In this document: one piece after another, positions 11,238 through 20,094 of the stretch
How positions within the stretch are numbered: the stretch's first letter is position 1
Layout: each line of letters starts with the position of its first letter
Origin: Haematococcus lacustris
Taxonomy: Eukaryota > Chlorophyta > Chlorophyceae > Chlamydomonadales > Haematococcaceae
Direction of reading: 5' to 3'
Length of the DNA: 64,000 bases
Assembly: GCA_030144725.1 (NCBI GenBank)
Contig: JASKMD010000018.1
Coordinates: 3,329,114 to 3,393,113 of the forward strand
Translations under genes and position numbers: made by a program
Notes under the pieces: generated by a model
Databases searched by the model: none
The model's input: only the letters and a program-made list of their open reading frames with translations
What the model was told of the DNA's origin: nothing

Positions 11238-11508
11238 TTTGGTGACAACAAGCTCGCTAATCTCCCGTTAGCTGGGATGGCGGTGGAGATGATGGTGGTA
11301 ACCATCGCAAGTGCAAAGACTTCGGTGCACTGCAGTCGTGCAAGTCAGGACTAGCTAGTCAAGACATCGCCGCACTAGCGGGACTAGCTATGCAGCAATC
11401 TCCGCAGAGCGGGAGTAGCTAAACATTTGGCCCGCGCCGTTTGGCTGATGTTGCCCACGGGTGATGTTTCGGGCGCGAATCTCGGGCAGCGCTTGCACAC
11501 AGCAACGA
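11238..11508. other. Short unique interval between W and the gypsy element
   Basis: 271 bp with repeated GCACTAGCGGGACTAGCTA-like motifs and no ORF of note. It is the pre-insertion left flank of the gypsy element. Confidence 0.6.
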
Positions 11509-11513
11509 CATGG

Positions 11514-11749
11514 TGTAGCGTTCAGAAAGAACGCGCCTTAAATCTTTTCAGTGTGTGAACGCCATGCAACGCTAACCGCAGTTACAGGTGTCAGACTGCT
11601 GCAGCGCAACCAGGCTAAGACATAGAACGGCCTCCGGGGATCTAACCCGAATGGTGGGCAACAGTACAGCCCACCACTTAACCTGCCTGTATCACACTTC
11701 AGCAGTGACACTAGCGCCGATCCGCTTAGTGCAGAATCGGAACGCTACA
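11514..11749 (-). repeat. Gypsy 3' LTR (copy 1)
   Basis: 236 bp, TGTAGCGTTC...GAACGCTACA, with 10-bp inverted ends. It differs from the 5' LTR at three sites, one of which destroys the B-box-like GGTTCGATCC on the minus strand. Confidence 0.95.
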
Positions 11750-11766
11750 TTCCTCCCCCTCCCATG
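11750..11766 (-). promoter_or_regulatory. Polypurine tract
   Basis: Read on the minus strand, GGGAGGGGGAGGAA lies directly against the 3' LTR. This is the expected plus-strand primer site. Confidence 0.85.
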
Positions 11767-12032
11767 GGATGGCCGTTCCGCCCATAGGCCATCATGGCAT
11801 GGACTCGCAGTACATGACCGCTAGTTTGGAACTCCTGCCCATCCGGACGCAGGTCGCTCTCAGGAGTTTATGGTCACCATGGACCCTTCAGCCCAGACTC
11901 ACAGAGCCAGTGGACGCTGGGTACGAAACAAGCCAGGCTCACATGAGCAACTGGACCCATAGCACACCAAGGCACATAGCATGCAGCAAAGCAACCAGCA
12001 TGACCACATGGAGCCCATGTCCCACATTTAAT

Positions 12033-15000
12033 TCACAGCAAGCCATTCTGAGCCTTATACAAGTTTACGCAGTCAGGGGCATTTGCTAGATTGCTGGCAG
12101 GCTCCCGGGTGTTGTCAGAGTCATCATAACCCTTCCACTTGACGAGGTACTCCTTTGCTTTACCTGCACGCACATGCCGGTGATTCACAATGCGCTCTAC
12201 TTCATATTGTGGGGAATCATCCAACCAGCCCAGCTCAGTGGGGGGTAGACGACCAAAGTTGCCCTCATAGGGTCTTAGCAATGACACATGGAAGACAGGA
12301 TGGATCCTGGACATGGCTGGTGGCAGGGTCAGCTTTACAGCGTCTCTACCCACATGAGCCTCGATCCTGAAAGGCCCCACATACCGTGGCAGCAGCTTCC
12401 TGGCTTTGCCCACCATGTTACGCAGGTTCATGGTACTAAGCAGCACACGGTCACCCACTTGGAACATACTGTCCGAGGATTTCCTGTGTGGATTAGCGCC
12501 ATTGGACTGCCGACTTTGTGCCAGTTTCATACATCTTCTGGCTTCTTGAACACCTTTCTCCCAGCCATCAGAGAAGAACTGGGCCATGGGAGGTGGCAAC
12601 CGAGGTAACTCATGAGTCACCGGTGTCACTGGAGATTGTCCATAGTTGATCAGAAAAGGTGTAGACTTAATGCTTTCTTGCCATGAGTTATTAATTGCAA
12701 ACTCGGCGAACGAGAGGTGTTTAGGCCAGTCTCGTTGAGTGGGAGAGATATAATGCCTAAGCATCTCTTCCAACACTTTGTTATACCGCTCAACCTGCCC
12801 ATTTGACTGGGGGTGATAGCTGGAGGTGAGAGAATGTTTCATGCCCATTAGCTTGCATACAGCTTGCCAGAACTTGCTCACGAATAGGGAGCCCCGATCA
12901 CTCACAACTTCAGATGGTAGCCCATGATGGACAAATACCGAATCAATGAAGAGTTGTGCAAACTCAGGAGCATCCATGCTTTCCTTACATGGCACTAAGT
13001 GCACCATTTTGGAGAGCCTGTCAACGAATACACAGATGGAATCATATCCATGTGATCCGGACGGTAGTTTGGTTATGAAGTCCATGTGCATGACTTCCCA
13101 GCGGTATCCAGGTATAGACAGAGGATGAAGGAACCCCCATGGCTTAGCTGTAACCGACTTGTTTCTCTGGCATGCATCACATGTTGTTACATAGTGACGC
13201 ACATCAGTGCGTAAGTGTTTCCACCAGAACACACGCGTGACACGCTCCAATGTCTTAGTGATCCCAACGTGGCCAGCATACTTTGCATCATGCATCTCAT
13301 GCAGGATATGCTCTCGTAGCTGTTTGTCACGGGGCACAATGACTGTACGTCTCTTTTGATGTCTCCATAAGCCATGTTCATCCAGGTAAAAGTTCTTAGT
13401 CTTCCTACGCTTGGTGAAGTTGGAATCAGCAGCATAAGCTCTGACCAGCCACTCATGCAGGTTTGACAGGGGACCTGGTGGTTTGGGTGCACTGGGTTCT
13501 CCATCTGCTGGTATATCAGCAGCCCAAGTGACACGCTTAGTGGGTGGCCTGATGGCAGCACCAGCACCATGGCTTGGTGGTGGTTGTGTGGGTGGCGCAG
13601 CGGCAGCACCAGCACTGTTTTTCTGCGCCTCAGCACAAGTTTCCTCCCCCTCCTGAGAACGACGCTGGCTTCTAGTCGTCACTAGAATACTACGCACATT
13701 ATCTGCACCAGAGCCCTTACACGTCTGCAATGGGGCTGCTGGAATGCGTGACAATGGGTCAGCAGGATTAGATATACCAGGTAGATATTCAATGGTATAT
13801 GAGAAGCGGGCCAGGAATTCCATCCATCTAGTCTGCCTGCGAGAGAGTATAGTTTGAGTAGGCAGAGAGATGAGCGGCTTGTGATCTGTGTACAGTGTGA
13901 ATGGTACCCCTTCCAGGTAGCATCGCCACTGTTGGCAAGCAGATACCAATGCCAGCAGTTCCTGTTCGCCCGTGGTGTAATTAATCTCAGCAGGAATTAA
14001 TTTCCTGGAGTAATACGCCAATGGGTAGCCATCCTGCATCAGGACTGCACCGATGCCCTCAAGGGACGCATCGCAGTGCACCTGAAACGGCTTGCTGTGA
14101 TCAGGAAGCTTGAGCATAGGCACATTAGAAATGGCCTGCTTCAGAGCATTGAACGCATCCAGCTCAGCCTGAGGCCATGCCTTCCAAGGGAAGGACTCCT
14201 TCTTGGGGCCAGTCAGGTTAGTGAGGGGTGCAGCAATAGTGCTAAAATTATGTACAAATTTACGTACATAGTTAGCAGCGCCCAGGAAAGACTGCAGAGT
14301 TTTGAGGCTAGTAGGAACTGGCCATTCAGAGATTGCAGTAACTTTACACGGGTCAACAGAGATACCATGAGCACTAATAATATGGCCCAGGAACTTTAAT
14401 GTTCTCTGCATAAATTCACATTTAGATAGCTTAGCATAAAACTTATTTTTACGCAGTAAGTCAAACACACGCCTAAGGTGGACTAGGTGCTCCTCACTGT
14501 CCTTGGACATCACTAGGATGTCATCAAGGTACACGAGTGCACAGTCATTGATCACCTCAGCAAATGCTTCATTCATTACACGTTGAAACGTGGCAGGAGC
14601 ATTTGTCAGGCCAAAACACAGTACCTTGAATTGGTAGTGCCCCATGGGAGTCCTGAACGCGGTCTTAGGGACATCCTCAGCCGGGATGCGGATCTGGTGG
14701 TAACCAGCCTGCAGATCGAGGGAGGAGAACACAGTTTTTCCTGCTAGCTGATCAAACAGATCATCAATGCGTGGCAAAGGATACTGGTCCCTAATGGTAA
14801 TCTTATTTAGCTGGCGGTAGTCAATGCACATGCGCAGCTCACCTGATTTCTTCTGGACAAACAGCACAGGTGCAGCATAGGGTGATGAGCTAGGCTCTAT
14901 CAGGCCCTTAGCTAGCAAGTCAGTGATCTGTTTACGCAGTTCATCTTGTTCAGGTTTGGACATCCTATAGTTGGGCCTAGCTGGAGGCTTGCCATCAGGC

Positions 15001-15041
15001 TGCAAGGGGATGGAGTGCCCTACTGCACGCTCTGGCGGGAG
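12033..15041 (-). CDS. Gypsy pol: RT, RNase H, integrase, chromodomain
   Basis: Open from just after the TGA at 15042-15044; the first residues are read from TTG, so it has no start codon of its own. Counting from 15005: RT with YLDD at residues 159-162; RNase H with CDAS (D312) and TDHKP (D373); an Arg/Pro/Ala linker near 440-515; integrase with an HHCC finger (H572, H579, C609, C612) and a D642-D703-E739 triad with D-35-E spacing; then a C-terminal chromodomain (YEVERIVNHR...YLVKWKGYDD, about 930-985). The chromodomain places it among the chromoviruses, which can target histone marks. No internal stops occur. Confidence 0.93.
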   Translation of the reverse strand, partial: LPPERAVGHSIPLQPDGKPPARPNYRMSKPEQDELRKQITDLLAKGLIEPSSSPYAAPVLFVQKKSGELRMCIDYRQLNKITIRDQYPLPRIDDLFDQLAGKTVFSSLDLQAGYHQIRIPAEDVPKTAFRTPMGHYQFKVLCFGLTNAPATFQRVMNEAFAEVINDCALVYLDDILVMSKDSEEHLVHLRRVFDLLRKNKFYAKLSKCEFMQRTLKFLGHIISAHGISVDPCKVTAISEWPVPTSLKTLQSFLGAANYVRKFVHNFSTIAAPLTNLTGPKKESFPWKAWPQAELDAFNALKQAISNVPMLKLPDHSKPFQVHCDASLEGIGAVLMQDGYPLAYYSRKLIPAEINYTTGEQELLALVSACQQWRCYLEGVPFTLYTDHKPLISLPTQTILSRRQTRWMEFLARFSYTIEYLPGISNPADPLSRIPAAPLQTCKGSGADNVRSILVTTRSQRRSQEGEETCAEAQKNSAGAAAAPPTQPPPSHGAGAAIRPPTKRVTWAADIPADGEPSAPKPPGPLSNLHEWLVRAYAADSNFTKRRKTKNFYLDEHGLWRHQKRRTVIVPRDKQLREHILHEMHDAKYAGHVGITKTLERVTRVFWWKHLRTDVRHYVTTCDACQRNKSVTAKPWGFLHPLSIPGYRWEVMHMDFITKLPSGSHGYDSICVFVDRLSKMVHLVPCKESMDAPEFAQLFIDSVFVHHGLPSEVVSDRGSLFVSKFWQAVCKLMGMKHSLTSSYHPQSNGQVERYNKVLEEMLRHYISPTQRDWPKHLSFAEFAINNSWQESIKSTPFLINYGQSPVTPVTHELPRLPPPMAQFFSDGWEKGVQEARRCMKLAQSRQSNGANPHRKSSDSMFQVGDRVLLSTMNLRNMVGKARKLLPRYVGPFRIEAHVGRDAVKLTLPPAMSRIHPVFHVSLLRPYEGNFGRLPPTELGWLDDSPQYEVERIVNHRHVRAGKAKEYLVKWKGYDDSDNTREPASNLANAPDCVNLYKAQNGLL

Positions 15042-15806
15042 TCATGTGATGGGTTGGAATACATCAGAGTATTCATCAAGCAAATTTTGCAGGTGCTGCC
15101 TCTGTGCATGGGACACAGCGTCTACTGGTAAGGCAAGGTCTTCTAGAGACACCATAGCTACCATAGCTAAGCCACCCTTACGCAGCCATCTGGCTGCTTG
15201 CTTTGCTGTCACAAGAACCTTTGGATTGGCTTTGGACACAGCAGCAAGGACAGCAGCAGGTGGGCGGGGCAGTGAGTGGGTGGATCCAGGTGGCCTTGTG
15301 GCAGCACACTGGCCAGCAGCACTCTGGTCACCTGTGTGTGGGTGCAAGGTTTTATTACCTTGGGGAGTGCGCAGGGTAAGAGTCTTGTCGACGTAGTCGA
15401 CCAAGGCTCCCTGCACAGTCAACCAGTCAGCACCCAGGAGCACGTCATAAGCATGAACCAGGTCAGGCATGACAGTCAACAGGCACATGCAGCAGAAGCT
15501 GTTGATGCGCAACTGCACTTTGACATAATGCTCACATATCACAGGCTGGTTGTTGGCAACATCAAACCTGAGTGACATGGGGTAAGTAAATACTGGAATG
15601 TTATGCAGCTGAACAAAGCTAGCACTGATGAGTGATGCATCAGCACCACTATCAGCTAACATGTGACAGGCATGAGTATCAATGGTGCCAGCAAACTGGA
15701 ACCTCACCTTGTCGTCTTGACCAGAGACCCCCAAGATGTAGTAGATAATTGGCGGTCCGAGAGCATTATGCGAAAATAATGGCCGAGGCCGAGGTGGCGC
15801 GGACAT
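15042..15806 (-). CDS. Gypsy aspartic protease region
   Basis: The 254-aa frame carries LADSGADASLIS (D-S-G retropepsin motif) near residue 52 and LLGADWL near 125, the flap/core region typical of gypsy proteases. It ends YSDVFQPIT at a TGA. The RT frame follows in the same phase, so one in-frame stop separates protease from RT. The ATG at 15806 lies in a foreign-looking insert, so the natural N-terminus is unclear. Confidence 0.85.
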   Translation of the reverse strand: MSAPPRPRPLFSHNALGPPIIYYILGVSGQDDKVRFQFAGTIDTHACHMLADSGADASLISASFVQLHNIPVFTYPMSLRFDVANNQPVICEHYVKVQLRINSFCCMCLLTVMPDLVHAYDVLLGADWLTVQGALVDYVDKTLTLRTPQGNKTLHPHTGDQSAAGQCAATRPPGSTHSLPRPPAAVLAAVSKANPKVLVTAKQAARWLRKGGLAMVAMVSLEDLALPVDAVSHAQRQHLQNLLDEYSDVFQPIT

Positions 15807-16575
15807 ACATCCCGAGGCGCAGCCGAGGGATGTATGGTAGCAGAGCCGAGGACGAGACCATTAGTTCGCATAATGCGCGAGGTCAAGGCGGTTATCTAGT
15901 ATATTTGAGGTTCCCCAATCCCGTAACCGCCCCCATCCCCCGTTGACCAACACCGTATATCCCGCTGACCAACGCTTTCACCAACCCTTCTCAACACAGC
16001 CGCTCTATAAAGGCTTCCCGACACTGATTGCGAGAATCGTACTTTGCCGCTCGACAATTATCAATTGCCGCTCGACCATTATCAAAAAGTGCACTTTGCC
16101 GCTCGACCATTATGCGTTGCCGCTCGACCATTATGCTTTGCCGCTCGACCATTATGCGTTGCCGGTCGATACATATCGACTGCCTCAACTAGCCTATAAC
16201 CTCATCCCTCTCCTAAGCGGCTTACTCCGACCTGAAAAACGACGAAAGACGTAGCTTCTAGTCAACATGCCAGCCTGGCACTTATAAGTAGACATGCCAG
16301 CACGTGTAGACATGTAGTAGACATGTTCGATAAGCTATCGCGTAGCGTCGCATGGCTACGTTGAGGTTGCATCAGTAGCGGTAGGAAGTTGTTTTTGAAT
16401 AACTCGCGACTTGCAAGTTGCGGCGTGCAAGCCATACATGCAACTAGCACACTCGCGACTTGCGCCTCACTTGCGGAACACGCGGATCTGGCTGCTAGCA
16501 CTTTGCGGCCTTGGTAAACTGACCCGAGTTATGGAAAAATATTGACGCCTATATTTTTCCCTATACCTCAAATAT
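15760..16575. other. Uncharacterised insert between gag tail and protease
   Basis: The coding continuity of Gag and protease is broken by about 0.8 kb. It contains an inverted pair GCATTATGCGAA/TTCGCATAATGC (15771 and 15869), a hairpin stem CATACATCCC, a CTATAAAG box at about 16003, six 21-bp TTGCCGCTCGACCATTATGC repeats (about 16043-16172), and a stem GGAAAAATAT/ATATTTTTCC at 16541-16568. Exact borders and identity are unknown. The same insert is at about 32092-32907 in copy 2, so it predates the duplication. Confidence 0.55.
16043..16172. repeat. 21-bp tandem repeat in the gag-pro insert
   Basis: Six copies of TTGCCGCTCGACCATTATGC(G), some diverged. The CATTATGCG core also appears in the flanking inverted repeat at 15771 and 15869. 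Confidence 0.85.
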
Positions 16576-16881
16576 GACTTGAGACGGTGCACGGGGACAA
16601 CACAGGGCAGTCTTACACGAGAGAATATGACCCACACAGGGGTCAGCAGCACTGAAACAGGAACCACAGTCCTGAGCTGCTGTCACAGCAGTCTGCTCAG
16701 GGAACTCATGGCCATCAACAGTTGGATCAGGGAAAGGCTGGCTCATAGCATGCACAGCAACACCATCAACAACCATCAGCTGGGGCTCAGTCCCAGTCAC
16801 TTCAGTGGCACAGGTGCATAAGACAGGTTCATCAGCATGTACCACAGCACAGGAGTGGCACAGTCCTGGCTGGGCAACACC

Positions 16882-18381
16882 TCACTTCCCATTGGCAGAT
16901 GCAAGCCTGCCCTTCTTGGGCTCAGAGTCATGCTGCTCAGAAGGACGCTTCCCTGCAGCCTTGGCATCAGCAGGAGGGCAAGGGTAGCCAGATAGCTTCC
17001 TGGCTTCCAGAGCTGGCATGTCCTTATAAGGACACAGTGGCTTTAGATGCCTGGGATCATAGCAATGATGACAGTACTGGCCTGGCTTCATGCTGGACTG
17101 CTCAGCAGCCTCTTCAGCCTTCTGCTTCAGAATGACACGGTAGCCAGCAGCAGGACCAGCAGCCATGCCAGCCTTGAAGCCCCTGGAACGGGCTGGGACT
17201 TTGGCAGGTGGGTCGCTCTGGGTGCTCTTAGGAGGACGAGGGTTGTTTGCACGCTCCAGACCTTCAGCCAGCTGCTTAGCCTGCACAACAGCCACATGGC
17301 GCTTTGTGCCGACTGCTTCAGCAAGGATCTCAGCAGCACGCTGAGCCTGCCTGGCAGAATCGATGGCCTGAGCCAGAGTGAAGGCAGGAAAAGGAGCAGA
17401 ATCCCTTAGGACTGCCTTTTTCAGCTCAGATGTCAGTCCCTTGATAAACAGGGAGACAAGCAAACTCTCATCCATGCACTGGACACCAGCAGTCAGCAGA
17501 TTGTTCCTGAAAGCAGTGACATATTCATTGAGAAGGAGCTGGGACGACATGCGAATGCTGCCTTCAAGAAGCTGTTTCTGGGCATCAGTCTGATCGTCAC
17601 GCAAGTCGTCTCCTGTATACTCAAGAAAGGACAGTCGCAGATAAGGCCAGGTAGGTGCAGTGCGAGTCTGTGCGAAATGAGCAGCACGGATGGATGGCAA
17701 CCAAGCATCACGCGCAGCCCCGGACAGGAATGCAGGAAAAACAGAGGCAATGTCCAGGTTGAAGCGCTGGCAATGTGCTTCTAAGTCGTCACAGAAGGCA
17801 GAGGCCCTGCGGCGAGACTTGGTGCAATTGTCTGTCCACTTATCAGGGCCAGGCACAGACTTAGCAGCTGGAGCCTGACTATTAACCTGAGGAAAGAGGT
17901 GGTGCAGAGCGCCGCCTCTCCCACCGATTGAATTGAAGGTACCAGGAATACACGCAGGGCGTGTACCTGACCGACTTGGGGACGGAGTGCGCATACTAAA
18001 CAGCCTGTCCTGAATGGAGGGAGGGGACCCTGGGAATAGACCCACCTTTTCAGCCAGCGCAGCCAGTGTGCGATCTGTCAGCTTTTGGCGAGATTCCATC
18101 TTGGCCAGCTTTGAGACGTCGTCAACCTCTTCTTCCTCATCCTGCTCCTCCTCTTCGTCTTCTTCATCGCCTGGAGGGACTGGGCCATCGCCCTGCCCAT
18201 TCCGCGACGGAGTTACAGCAGGAGCACCGTCGGGGAACAAAGCCGCCCTCAGGGACCTGGCAAACTCGGGATCAGATAGGGCCTGGGCCAATATGGCCTG
18301 GGAACCCGCAGGACCGCCGGCTGAGCCAGCGCCTGGTGTTTCGCCATTAGGCGTGGTGTCAGTCATGGTGCGGCCAGTCAC
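16882..18381 (-). CDS. Gypsy Gag (copy 1)
   Basis: The 499-aa frame starts at ATG 18381, just inside the primer-binding region. An acidic EDEEEEQDEEEE stretch lies near residue 75, and a conserved capsid-like region (KWTDNCTKSRRRASAFCDDL to about residue 400) follows. A single CCHC zinc knuckle, CHHCYDPRHLKPLC, lies near residue 440. Compared with copy 2 it lacks 84 bp (28 residues) right after the acidic stretch. The frame stays open for another ~130 codons after the TGA at 16882. Confidence 0.88.
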   Translation of the reverse strand: MTGRTMTDTTPNGETPGAGSAGGPAGSQAILAQALSDPEFARSLRAALFPDGAPAVTPSRNGQGDGPVPPGDEEDEEEEQDEEEEVDDVSKLAKMESRQKLTDRTLAALAEKVGLFPGSPPSIQDRLFSMRTPSPSRSGTRPACIPGTFNSIGGRGGALHHLFPQVNSQAPAAKSVPGPDKWTDNCTKSRRRASAFCDDLEAHCQRFNLDIASVFPAFLSGAARDAWLPSIRAAHFAQTRTAPTWPYLRLSFLEYTGDDLRDDQTDAQKQLLEGSIRMSSQLLLNEYVTAFRNNLLTAGVQCMDESLLVSLFIKGLTSELKKAVLRDSAPFPAFTLAQAIDSARQAQRAAEILAEAVGTKRHVAVVQAKQLAEGLERANNPRPPKSTQSDPPAKVPARSRGFKAGMAAGPAAGYRVILKQKAEEAAEQSSMKPGQYCHHCYDPRHLKPLCPYKDMPALEARKLSGYPCPPADAKAAGKRPSEQHDSEPKKGRLASANGK

Positions 18382-18385
18382 TGAG

Positions 18386-18406
18386 GTATCGGAATACGGA
18401 AACCAA
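18386..18406 (-). promoter_or_regulatory. Candidate gypsy primer-binding site
   Basis: On the minus strand, TGGTTTCCGTATTCCGATAC begins one base inside the 5' LTR. A TGG start, complementary to a tRNA 3' CCA, is expected for a PBS. I cannot name the tRNA. Confidence 0.5.
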
Positions 18407-18642
18407 TGTAGCGTTCAGAAAGAACGCGCCTTAAATCTTTTCAGTGTGTGAACGCCATGCAACGCTAACCGCAGTTACAGGTGTCAGACTGCTGCAGCGC
18501 AACCAGGCTAAGACATAGAACGGCCTCCGGGGATCGAACCCGAATGGTGGGCAGCAGTACAGCCCACCACTTAACCTGCCTGTATCACACTTCAGCAGTG
18601 ACACTAGCGCCGATCCACTTAGTGCAGAATCGGAACGCTACA
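18407..18642 (-). repeat. Gypsy 5' LTR (copy 1)
   Basis: 236 bp with TGTAGCGTTC inverted ends. It carries an exact RNA polymerase III B-box-like GGTTCGATCCC on the minus strand (18530-18540), within a possible T-arm next to a second potential stem. Confidence 0.95.
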
Positions 18643-18647
18643 CATGG

Positions 18648-19825
18648 CCTTCACTGTTGAACTAGGACAGCCAATCGGCAACATGCTTGCTGTTTTGCAA
18701 CTTGCGGAACACATCGCTTGATGGCAGCATGGTTAAACAGCTGCTCTGGCCTCAGCCATGACCCCAGTGCACGATACATTGCTCAGAACCCAGTACTGCC
18801 GGCCAACTGCCGCCTAACTGCTACCCGAACCTCAACGCGCACGGTTACGACCAGTGCGCGAGGGACATAGGGTCCCCGCAGGCGTCTTGCGATGCAGAAA
18901 CAGGGCTTATAATGAAATATAATGATGTTATCCTGATACCTGGTATATATCATATAATATGATACAGCCCCGGACGCTCCTTACTCATGGCATGTCCATC
19001 ATCTTTAACTCCTCAGGATGGTTTCGTGACTTGTTGTAAAAAATGTTGTTATGATCATTAATTCAGCACTTTACGGTGGCAAACACAATGCGCACAAACC
19101 CAAGGCTGGTACGGATGTGGGCATCCATCTGCATCATGGCATCGTTGTCATTGACGCAAGACCTGATGTTGGTGCGTCGGGTTGTGGGCCTGGCAGGTGG
19201 TGGTTGGTTTCGCTTGGTGTTGCTGCTGCGGCTGGCGTCATTGACACTGGCGCGGTTGTCAAGGTTGCGGCTGGGACGGCTTCCAGCGTACGCAACGGAG
19301 ATAGAATTTTTACCAATTCCGCGAAGTGGGGCACGGAGTGGTGGGCAGCAGCCATAGCGCGATTTAACGTGGTGGTGAGGGCTGACCAGACCTGAGCGAA
19401 CTGGGTTGGGCTTAGGCGCCGCGCACATGGCAGTATTTCGGCAGTCGGCAATCGCAGCATATGCTCTATTATGGCGAGGACACCCGCAGTGGTGAGGGGG
19501 ATCGCCATTGTACAGGCTGCTGGCCGTGCTAATGCGCTAATGGTGCTAATGCGCGCTGGTGGCTAACGACCATCAACGACTAATTCGATTCAATAATCTT
19601 CAGCAATCTTGCCTTGGGTGCCCACGTGCGGGGGTCCTCGTAAATAATCAAAGTAATTACAAGTAACTTAAAAAAGTGTGTGCGCAAGCTACTGCGCCTC
19701 AGCGCCTCCTTGGTGGCCCCGAATCTGAAGCGCACTTCGACGTAGCACGTAGTGCGGTTGGCGGTCGCTAAGCTGCTGCCCAACCTCGGCAATATTCATA
19801 AAAATGTTCAAATTATCTTTGAATT
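18648..19825. other. D segment, left part, no convincing gene
   Basis: AT-rich ATATAATGATGTTATC and ATATCATATAATATG repeats lie at 18910-18965. Overlapping open frames on both strands at about 19050-19510 (114 and 124 codons) show no recognisable domain, and I cannot choose between them. It is repeated at 45331-46508. Confidence 0.5.
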
Positions 19826-20094
19826 TTGTGTTTTTTGGGAAAAAGGTCCTGTATCGGCTGTATCGGCATCTTTGGCCAACCAACTGGCCACGCCGATTGG
19901 ATACTAACCGCGATGGCGGGTGTATCACCTACGGAAGGGCCTGGTACTCGGCAACAGCGCATTAGTGCACTTCTGCGGCATCTTTGCCCCAACATCTTTG
20001 CCCCAACCGGGAATCGCGCGTGCAACAGCTCGCGCTTGTGCTGCTGGGCCCTCTCATGCTTTTCAAGGGCCAAAGGAGCCGTGGTGCAAGGTGC

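Larger units (their letters stand above)
11514..18642 (-). mobile_element. Ty3/gypsy chromovirus, copy 1, complete (7129 bp)
   Basis: Two 236-bp LTRs flank Gag, protease, RT, RNase H, integrase and a chromodomain, all on the minus strand in the Ty3/gypsy order (integrase after RT). A 5-bp TSD CATGG lies at 11509-11513 and 18643-18647. The LTRs differ at three positions I could count (about 1.3%), so insertion is fairly recent but older than the two copia elements here. Its right 5.7 kb is duplicated at 23389-45325. Confidence 0.95.

Noticed and set aside
19051..19508. Conserved-looking ORFs on both strands (114 and 124 codons), repeated at 45734-46191
   Set aside because: Conservation between the two places reflects the recent segmental duplication. 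No domain was recognised and neither strand is preferred.
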